Source: Clostridiales bacterium
GTDB lineage: Bacteria; Bacillota; Clostridia; Monoglobales; Monoglobaceae
Direction: 5' to 3'
Length of the DNA: 5,177 nucleotides
Assembly (NCBI GenBank): GCA_016303265.1
Contig: JAEDLZ010000090.1
Span: 1 to 5,177 of the forward strand
Shown here: one piece after another, positions 1-3,962 of the stretch
Layout: every line of letters starts with the position of its first letter
Position numbering within the stretch: the first letter of the stretch is position 1
The notes under the pieces: generated by a model
Seen by the model: the letters and a program-made list of their open reading frames with translations, nothing else
What the model was told of the DNA's origin: nothing
Database searches by the model: none
Translations under genes and position numbers: made by a program

Positions 1-788
1 CCGAAAAATTCCTTCGGGATACCGATTTTCATACCTTTTATATCACTGCCCAAAAGAGCGTTAAAGTCCATTTTAATATTTCTTGAAGTGTGGTCATGAA
101 TATCCCTGCCTGAAATCGCATTCAGAATAAGACCGCAGTCCTCGGCAGAATTTGCAAATGGTCCTATCTGGTCAAGCGAGCTTCCGAAAGCGACAAGCCC
201 GAAACGGGAAACACTCCCGTAGGTAGGCTTCATACCTGTTACGCCGCAGAATGAAGCAGGCTGACGAATTGAGCCGCCCGTATCTGAGCCGAGGGCGCAA
301 AGCGCCATACCGGCAGATACCGCGGCGGCACTGCCGCCTGACGAACCGCCGGGGACGCGCTCCGTATCAAACGGATTCTTCGGCTTATTGAAATAACAGG
401 TCTGGGACGAGCCGCCCATGGCAAACTCATCCATTGAGGTTTTGCCCAGATATACAGCGCCCTCGCCGTTTAGTTTTTCTATAACCGTGGCGTTATAGGG
501 CGGTTCATAATTTTCCAGTATTTTTGAGCCGCAGGTTGTCCTCATATTCTTTATGCATATATTGTCCTTTACCGCCATGGGAATACCCGTTAAGGTTTTT
601 GCTTCCCCTTTTGCGATTTTCTCATCGGCAGCCTTTGCCGCAGCAATCGCCTCTTCCTCGCAGACAGTTATATATGCGCCGATTTTATCGTTATTTGCTT
701 TGATTTTCTCAAGATACTGCTCAGTCAATTCAACGGAGGAAATCTTTTTTTCATCAAGCATTTTTCTCATTTCTGAAATTGTTTTCAT
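1..788 (-). CDS. gatA: Aspartyl/glutamyl-tRNA amidotransferase subunit A, N-terminal part (runs off left edge)
   Basis: Amidase subunit of the cytoplasmic GatCAB complex. It hydrolyses glutamine and supplies ammonia to convert misacylated Glu-tRNA(Gln) or Asp-tRNA(Asn) to Gln- or Asn-tRNA. The 262 codons present show the amidase-signature Ser-cisSer-Lys triad: Lys74 in MAVKDN, Ser149 in the VPGGSSGGSAA segment as cis-Ser, and Ser173 in DTGGSIRQP as nucleophile. The spacings (75 and 24 residues) equal those of characterised GatA. Full-length GatA is about 485 residues, so roughly 220 C-terminal residues lie outside the window. The ATG at 788 is chosen because GGAGGA sits 7 bases upstream and the N-terminus (MKTISEMRKML) fits the family. 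The start lies 12 bases after the gatC stop, and the Shine-Dalgarno directly follows that stop codon, which suggests translational coupling. gatB would be expected next, off the left edge. No frameshift is seen. Confidence 0.96.
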   Translation of the reverse strand, partial: MKTISEMRKMLDEKKISSVELTEQYLEKIKANNDKIGAYITVCEEEAIAAAKAADEKIAKGEAKTLTGIPMAVKDNICIKNMRTTCGSKILENYEPPYNATVIEKLNGEGAVYLGKTSMDEFAMGGSSQTCYFNKPKNPFDTERVPGGSSGGSAAAVSAGMALCALGSDTGGSIRQPASFCGVTGMKPTYGSVSRFGLVAFGSSLDQIGPFANSAEDCGLILNAISGRDIHDHTSRNIKMDFNALLGSDIKGMKIGIPKEFF

Positions 789-800
789 AATTCTTCCTCC

Positions 801-1085
801 TTAGTCAACAACTTTCGGAACAACAAACTGATTCTCAACGGTTTCAGGTCCGTTTTCCGTAATTTTGCTCATATTATCGTAAGTCACAACCTCATCGTCC
901 CGAAGATCGGCAAACGAAACGGCATTGTTCATATCAATGGGGTCGTACTCAAAATCGGATTCTCCGATTGTATCCATAAGATTCATAATATCCGTCATAG
1001 ACTTTCCGTAAGCTTCCAGCTCCTCATCCGACAAATAAAGGCGGGAAAGCTCACAAAGCATCTGCAAATCGTCTTTAGTAATCAT
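801..1085 (-). CDS. gatC: Aspartyl/glutamyl-tRNA amidotransferase subunit C
   Basis: Small non-catalytic subunit that wraps around and stabilises the GatA-GatB interface of the tRNA-dependent amidotransferase. The 94-residue product has the normal family length of about 95. Family hallmarks visible are the N-terminal helical hairpin (DLQMLCELSRLYLSDEELEA, residues 6-25), the LRDDEV segment at 61-66, and the C-terminal NQFVVPKVVD (85-94), matching the usual F-x-VPKV-hydrophobic ending. The ATG at 1085 is preceded by a strong AAGGAGGA Shine-Dalgarno (RC of about 1091-1099). It is the first gene of the unit, read from the promoter at 1128-1156, with gatA 12 bases downstream. An opposite-strand reading frame across 553-804 is a shadow of gatA. 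Confidence 0.95.
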   Translation of the reverse strand: MITKDDLQMLCELSRLYLSDEELEAYGKSMTDIMNLMDTIGESDFEYDPIDMNNAVSFADLRDDEVVTYDNMSKITENGPETVENQFVVPKVVD

Positions 1086-1127
1086 AAATCTTCCTCCTTT
1101 TAAGCATATTTGAACATATATAATATA

Positions 1128-1156
1128 ATTATACCCTATGTTTGCAGATTTTTCAA
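1128..1156 (-). promoter_or_regulatory. Sigma-A-type promoter for gatCA
   Basis: On the minus strand there is a -35 TTGAAA (1151-1156), a 17-base spacer (1134-1150) and a perfect -10 TATAAT (1128-1133). Transcription should start near 1121, giving an untranslated leader of about 36 bases before gatC. This is the best promoter match in the window. The -10 is also half of an AT-rich palindrome (TATAAT, 3 bases, ATTATA; 1119-1133). Confidence 0.85.
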
Positions 1157-1170
1157 GCTAATTTTATAAA
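1142..1170 (+). promoter_or_regulatory. Weak candidate promoter for rubrerythrin
   Basis: On the plus strand TTGCAG (1142-1147) lies 17 bases upstream of TATAAA (1165-1170). The -10 matches 5 of 6 consensus bases but the -35 only 3 of 6. If used, it would start transcription near 1177 and give a leader of about 190 bases before the rubrerythrin ATG. It physically overlaps the gat -35 on the other strand. Another TATA-like element (TATATT, 1281-1286) lies closer to the gene but has no recognisable -35, so the true rubrerythrin promoter is unresolved. Confidence 0.3.
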
Positions 1171-1287
1171 TTTCCGTATTTGTTAATATTCCCCCTGAAT
1201 GTTTTTAAGCAAAATACTTAAATCCGAGGAAAATACGGCGCATTTTAATCCCCGTGAAATCCATAAATATTAAAAATCGGTATATTC

Positions 1288-1317
1288 TTCACATTTTCTG
1301 CCAAAATTAAATGTGAA
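1288..1317. repeat. 9-bp perfect inverted repeat upstream of rubrerythrin (possible operator or leader hairpin)
   Basis: TTCACATTT (1288-1296) is exactly complementary to AAATGTGAA (1309-1317) across a 12-base spacer. Allowing one mismatch, the arms extend to 1285-1296 and 1309-1320 (11 of 12 pairs). It lies about 50 bases before the rubrerythrin start codon. It does not match a PerR box (short AT palindrome with one central base). Compared with Rex or Crp-type sites, its TTCACA/TGTGAA halves are in the opposite (everted) order. There is no T-run after it, so it is not a terminator. Function unknown. Confidence 0.55.
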
Positions 1318-1369
1318 AAATTTCTTTATGAATCTTTTTCGCTAAATTCAGTTCTGAGGTGATTATTTT

Positions 1370-1903
1370 ATGGAGCTCAAAGGCTCAAAAACCGAAAAAA
1401 ATCTTATGGCAGCGTTTGCCGGCGAAACACAGGCAAGAGCAAAATATACCTATTTTGCCTCGATCGCGGAAAGGGAAGGCTATATGCAGCTGGGCAGCAT
1501 TTTCCGTGAAACCGCCGAAAACGAACATTCCCACGCAAAGCTCTGGTTCGGACTTCTGGGCGGACTCTCAAATACGCTTGAAAATCTTAAAAACGCCGCC
1601 TCGGGCGAGCATTTCGAGAACAGCGAAATGTATCCCGAATTTGCAAAGGTTGCAAAGGAGGAAGGCTTTGACCATATTGCAGCGCTCTTCGACAGGGTCT
1701 GCGCAATAGAGAACGAACATGAAAAGCGCTACCGCAAGCTGATTGCAAACATGGAGGACGGGAAAATTTTCTCCCGTGATAACGAGGTTATGTGGATTTG
1801 CCGCAACTGCGGATATATCCACACCGGCAAGGAAGCCCCCCAAATTTGCCCCGCTTGTGCCCATCCGCAAAGCTACTTCCAAATCAAGGCGGAAAATTAC
1901 TAA
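1370..1903 (+). CDS. rbr: Rubrerythrin
   Basis: Non-heme iron peroxidase of anaerobes that reduces hydrogen peroxide in the cytoplasm, taking electrons from NADH via a reductase and rubredoxin. The 177-residue product has the canonical two-domain order. A ferritin-like four-helix diiron domain (about 1-135) carries all expected ligands by motif: Glu19 in AGETQAR, Glu52/His55 in EHSHA, Glu80 and Glu83 in GEHFE, and Glu114/His117 in ENEHEKRY. A rubredoxin-like domain (about 140-177) carries the FeS4 cysteines C144-x2-C147 and C160-x2-C163. Length and the MYPEFAKVAKEEGF and CPACAHPQ segments are typical. The ATG at 1370 is chosen from GAGGTGA (1356-1362), about 7 bases upstream. The gene is monocistronic: divergent from gatC and followed by a strong terminator. 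PerR-type control is common for this family, but no clear PerR box is visible. Confidence 0.96.
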   Translation: MELKGSKTEKNLMAAFAGETQARAKYTYFASIAEREGYMQLGSIFRETAENEHSHAKLWFGLLGGLSNTLENLKNAASGEHFENSEMYPEFAKVAKEEGFDHIAALFDRVCAIENEHEKRYRKLIANMEDGKIFSRDNEVMWICRNCGYIHTGKEAPQICPACAHPQSYFQIKAENY

Positions 1904-1916
1904 TATCAAATATTTG

Positions 1917-1945
1917 TAAAATCGGTGTTTTTTGCACCGATTTTA
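1917..1945 (+). terminator. Intrinsic terminator of rubrerythrin
   Basis: A perfect 11-bp stem is formed by 1917-1927 and 1935-1945 (core AAAATCGGTG pairing with CACCGATTTT) around a 7-base T-rich loop. The descending arm supplies a T-tract that continues as ATTT. It starts 13 bases after the rubrerythrin stop codon. It ends just before the -35 of the next promoter, so it should insulate the two units. Confidence 0.88.
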
Positions 1946-1946
1946 T

Positions 1947-1975
1947 TTGCATAAACCGACAGTTTATGTTATACT
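1947..1975 (+). promoter_or_regulatory. Extended -10 promoter for the RNase M5-like gene and lysR
   Basis: TTGCAT (1947-1952) is 17 bases upstream of TATACT (1970-1975). The -10 is preceded by TG at 1967-1968, giving the extended -10 form TGTTATACT, which can offset the poor -35. The predicted start near 1982 gives a leader of about 157 bases before the ATG at 2139. A lone TATAAT at 2068-2073 has no matching -35 and is the weaker alternative. Confidence 0.6.
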
Positions 1976-1981
1976 TATTGC

Positions 1982-2138
1982 AAGTCAGTTTCCAAGAGTT
2001 TATCCCTCTTGCGCAAATATAACCGGTTGAACGAAATTGCGGCAAAGAGACTGCCGTTTACGCTATATATAATTTTGGTGCTCTGCAAAACGAATTTTCA
2101 TTTTGGCACCGTAATCAAAATCCGGAGGAAAGGAAATT
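1982..2138 (+). other. Hairpin-rich 5' leader of the RNase M5-like gene
   Basis: Three successive potential stem-loops occur. The first is CAAGAG (1993-1998) with CTCTTG (2006-2011), loop 7. The second is CGGCA (2040-2044) with TGCCG (2052-2056), loop 7. The third is a bulged stem in which GGTGC (2077-2081) pairs with GCACC (2106-2110) and CAAAA (2086-2090) pairs with TTTTG (2101-2105), leaving a 4-base bulge and a 10-base loop. The ribosome binding site GGAGG (2124-2128) lies free after the last hairpin. I do not recognise a known riboswitch or T-box consensus, and short stems of this kind can arise by chance. Confidence 0.35.
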
Positions 2139-2735
2139 ATGCTCCACATAAAAGAAACAATTGTTGTTGAAGGCAAGTATGACCGTGAGCGGCTGAGGAA
2201 AATAACCGACGCTCCGATTATTGTCACGGGAGGCTTTACCTTATATAAAGATAAAAAAATCATAAATGCCATAGCTCGCGCCGCAAAGGAAACAGGCATA
2301 ATAATCCTGACCGACTCGGACAGCGCCGGCTTTCGTATAAGGAACTACATAAAACAAAATCTGAGGGACGAGGGCAAAATTCTCCACGCCTACATTCCGT
2401 CGGTTGAGGGCAAGGAAAAACGCAAGGACGCCCCCGGAAAAGAGGGGATTCTCGGTGTTGAGGGTATGACTGAGGAGGTTCTCGCCGAAATTCTTAAAAA
2501 TACTGCGACACCTCTTTCCCCCGCCCCGAAAAACGAAATAAAAATCACAAAGGCGACGCTTTATGCCGACGGGCTCTCCGGAAAAAAAGACAGCGACAAA
2601 AAGCGCCGCTGTCTTGCGAAGGAGCTTTCCCTTCCGCCCCGGCTTTCGCCTAACGCTATGATTGAAATTTTAAACCGCGTCTACGGTTATGAACGCTACA
2701 AAAAAGCCATTGATAAAATAAACCGCAAATTCTGA
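2139..2735 (+). CDS. rnmV: RNase M5-like TOPRIM protein (DUF4093 / RnmV_C)
   Basis: Predicted metal-dependent ribonuclease of the RNase M5 family, which cuts the double-stranded region of 5S rRNA precursors to give mature 5S rRNA. An N-terminal TOPRIM domain (about 4-115) has the catalytic glutamate Glu11 in IVVEGKYD and the DxD metal site Asp59/Asp61 in IILTDSDSAG. Next comes GILGVEG (103-109), comparable to GIGVEH of the Bacillus enzyme. Residues about 132-198 match the RnmV C-terminal/DUF4093 domain (KATLYADGLSGKKDSDKKRR and following). Length (198) is close to Bacillus RNase M5. Compared with that enzyme as I recall it, there is a basic insertion (GKEKRKDAPGKEG, 91-103). This form is typical of a clostridial subgroup, so true 5S maturase activity is inferred and a second RnmV near ksgA may exist. 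The ATG at 2139 follows GGAGGAAAGG at 2124-2133. lysR follows after 14 bases. Confidence 0.85.
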   Translation: MLHIKETIVVEGKYDRERLRKITDAPIIVTGGFTLYKDKKIINAIARAAKETGIIILTDSDSAGFRIRNYIKQNLRDEGKILHAYIPSVEGKEKRKDAPGKEGILGVEGMTEEVLAEILKNTATPLSPAPKNEIKITKATLYADGLSGKKDSDKKRRCLAKELSLPPRLSPNAMIEILNRVYGYERYKKAIDKINRKF

Positions 2736-2743
2736 AAGGGGGT
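2735..2743 (+). promoter_or_regulatory. Ribosome binding site fixing the GTG start of lysR
   Basis: AAAGGGGGT overlaps the last base of the upstream TGA stop codon and sits 6 bases before the GTG at 2750. An in-frame ATG at 2765 has no Shine-Dalgarno at a suitable distance, so GTG is the likely start. The overlap with the stop codon suggests translational coupling to the RNase M5-like gene. Confidence 0.8.
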
Positions 2744-2749
2744 ATTACT

Positions 2750-3670
2750 GTGAATATTCTTCACATGAAATATGCAGTTGAGGTTGCAAGGGCAGGCTCT
2801 ATAAACAAAGCCTCCGAAACGCTGCTTATTGCTCAGCCCAACCTCAGCCGCTCAATAAAAGAGCTCGAGTCGGATCTTGGAATCACAATTTTTGACCGTT
2901 CCGCCAAAGGAATGCTGCTGACCCCTGAGGGGGAGGAATTTATCGGTTATGCCAAATCAATCCTAAGCCAAATCGACAGCGTTGAAAAAATGTACAAAAA
3001 CGGAATCCCAATCAAACAACACTTCTCCGTTTCCGTACCGAGAGCGACATATATTTCCGAAGCCTTTGCACAGTTTTCAAAGGCAATTGACGCAGAATCC
3101 GCCAAAATTTTCTACAAGGAAACCAATTCCTCCCGCACAATAAAAAATGTTCTGTCAAACGACTACAAGCTTGGCATAGTCCGCTATGCCGAAAATTACG
3201 ATAAATACTTTAAATCCATGTTTGAGGACAAGGGACTGTCATATGAAACCGTGTCGGAATTTCACTATGTCGTGGTTGCACATAAGGACAGCCCGCTTTC
3301 AAAGCCGGAGGAAATTCATTTTTCCGATTTGGAAAACTTAATCGAGATTGCTCACGCTGACCCGTATGTCCCCTCCCTTTCCGCCGCACAGGTCAAAAAG
3401 GAAGAGCTGCCGGATAATATCAGCCGAAGGATTTTTGTGTTTGAGCGGGCAAGCCAGTTCGATTTGCTCTCCGAAAACAAAAACACCTTTATGTGGCTCT
3501 CTCCTCTTTCCCGCAGGATTCTCGAAAGGTACGGTCTTATCCAGCTGGAATGCCCTGATAATAAAAAGATTTATAAGGATGTCCTGATTCACCGAAACGA
3601 TTATACTCTGACCGAACTGGACAAAAAATTTATTACGGAAGTCTGCCTTTCAAAGCGGAAATGTTTGTAG
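2750..3670 (+). CDS. LysR-family transcriptional regulator
   Basis: Cytoplasmic DNA-binding regulator, normally a tetramer that senses a small molecule. The 306 residues match the usual 290-310. The N-terminal winged helix-turn-helix (about 1-60) is clear: the helix-turn-helix spans about residues 17-36 (GSINKASETLLIAQPNLSRS), the recognition helix continues into IKELE, and the wing is FDRSAKGMLLTPEGEEF (48-64). A linker helix follows (about 62-85), then a periplasmic-binding-protein-like effector domain (about 92-300). The effector domain gives no clue to the ligand that I can recognise. The GTG start yields MNILHMKYAVEVA, aligning with the normal LysR N-terminus. It is second in an operon with the RNase M5-like gene, not divergent from a metabolic target as is usual for LysR. 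The next gene downstream is adhE, making it one plausible target, by inference. There is no strong terminator right after it. Confidence 0.95.
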   Translation: MNILHMKYAVEVARAGSINKASETLLIAQPNLSRSIKELESDLGITIFDRSAKGMLLTPEGEEFIGYAKSILSQIDSVEKMYKNGIPIKQHFSVSVPRATYISEAFAQFSKAIDAESAKIFYKETNSSRTIKNVLSNDYKLGIVRYAENYDKYFKSMFEDKGLSYETVSEFHYVVVAHKDSPLSKPEEIHFSDLENLIEIAHADPYVPSLSAAQVKKEELPDNISRRIFVFERASQFDLLSENKNTFMWLSPLSRRILERYGLIQLECPDNKKIYKDVLIHRNDYTLTELDKKFITEVCLSKRKCL

Positions 3671-3824
3671 TGCAAATAAGCAGCGGCAATTTTGCCCTCA
3701 AATAAAAATTTTTCCGTTCATACATTATATTTTATACACAGTTATATCATTGCAAAAAATATCAGATATATCAATAAGTATAATACCGATATACTTTTTT
3801 AGTTATTCCCAACGGCGAAAAAGT
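3671..3824 (+). other. AT-rich intergenic stretch between lysR and the Rex site
   Basis: No gene is seen here. A weak 4-bp stem GGCA/TGCC (3685-3696) after lysR is too poor to call a terminator. An inverted repeat AAGTATA (3776-3782) / TATACTT (3790-3796) with a 7-base loop runs into six T's (3795-3800). It could be a weak AT-rich terminator for lysR or a LysR-type operator. It overlaps a perfect TATAAT (3779-3784) that has no convincing -35 17 bases upstream. ATATCA occurs three times (3744, 3759, 3768). The adhE promoter is probably in this stretch or at the Rex site, but I cannot place it firmly. Confidence 0.5.
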
Positions 3825-3842
3825 TTGTTAAAATTATAACAA
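3825..3842. promoter_or_regulatory. Rex (NADH-responsive repressor) operator
   Basis: TTGTTAAAATTATAACAA matches the Rex consensus TTGTTAA-N4-TTAACAA at 13 of the 14 specified positions, with perfect 6-bp outer arms TTGTTA/TAACAA. It lies 120 bases before adhE, a classical Rex target in Clostridia and other Gram-positives. Rex binds when NADH/NAD+ is low and leaves DNA when NADH rises, so the site implies induction of ethanol formation under reducing conditions. The embedded TATAAC (3835-3840) could serve as a -10 but has no matching -35. Confidence 0.82.
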
Positions 3843-3849
3843 GCCTTGA

Positions 3850-3924
3850 GTTTGGTAACTAAGCTGAGAACCAAACGGGATAAATAAGCATAATGCTGTG
3901 AAGTTTCAAAAATCAAACTTCACA
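3850..3924 (+). other. Two stem-loops in the adhE leader
   Basis: Stem 1 is GTTTGGT (3850-3856) pairing with ACCAAAC (3870-3876) over a 13-base loop. Stem 2 is a perfect 10-bp stem, TGTGAAGTTT (3897-3906) with AAACTTCACA (3915-3924), and an 8-base loop. Between them is a small palindrome AGCATaATGCT (3887-3897). No T-run follows stem 2, so it is not an intrinsic terminator. The ribosome binding site (3946-3953) starts 21 bases after it and looks accessible. The region may be a structured 5' leader or hold further protein-binding sites. I do not recognise a named riboswitch. Confidence 0.5.
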
Positions 3925-3945
3925 ATCATAAACATAAGTAATAAT

Positions 3946-3953
3946 AAAGGAGG
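3946..3953 (+). promoter_or_regulatory. Strong ribosome binding site of adhE
   Basis: AAAGGAGG lies 9 bases before the ATG at 3963. It is a near-perfect Shine-Dalgarno and fixes the adhE start. It is consistent with a highly translated fermentation enzyme. Confidence 0.85.
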
Positions 3954-3962
3954 ACACACATC

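Noticed and set aside
553..804. Plus-strand frame of 83 codons with hydrophobic residues resembling a membrane protein
   Set aside because: It lies entirely opposite gatA and the gatC end, which are clear conserved genes. The hydrophobic look comes from antisense reading.
1119..1133. PerR-box-like palindrome TATAAT/ATTATA
   Set aside because: The halves are separated by three bases instead of the single base of the PerR consensus, and the right half is simply the gat -10. AT-rich chance symmetry is more likely.
1180..1186. Rex half-site TTGTTAA upstream of rubrerythrin
   Set aside because: The following bases (TATT then CCCCCTG) lack the TTAACAA half, so it is not a Rex operator.
1204..1222. 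Inverted repeat TTTAAG/CTTAAA upstream of rubrerythrin
   Set aside because: Six AT-rich pairs around 7 bases; expected by chance in this region and matching no known site.
1199..1273. Short reading frame of 24 codons between the gat promoter and rubrerythrin (ATG at 1199)
   Set aside because: No Shine-Dalgarno upstream, AT-rich composition, and no recognisable product. Likely chance.
1359..1709. Plus-strand frame overlapping the start of rubrerythrin
   Set aside because: Out-of-frame shadow of rubrerythrin with no domain content.
3685..3696. GGCA/TGCC hairpin after lysR as a terminator
   Set aside because: Only four base pairs and no T-run directly after it.
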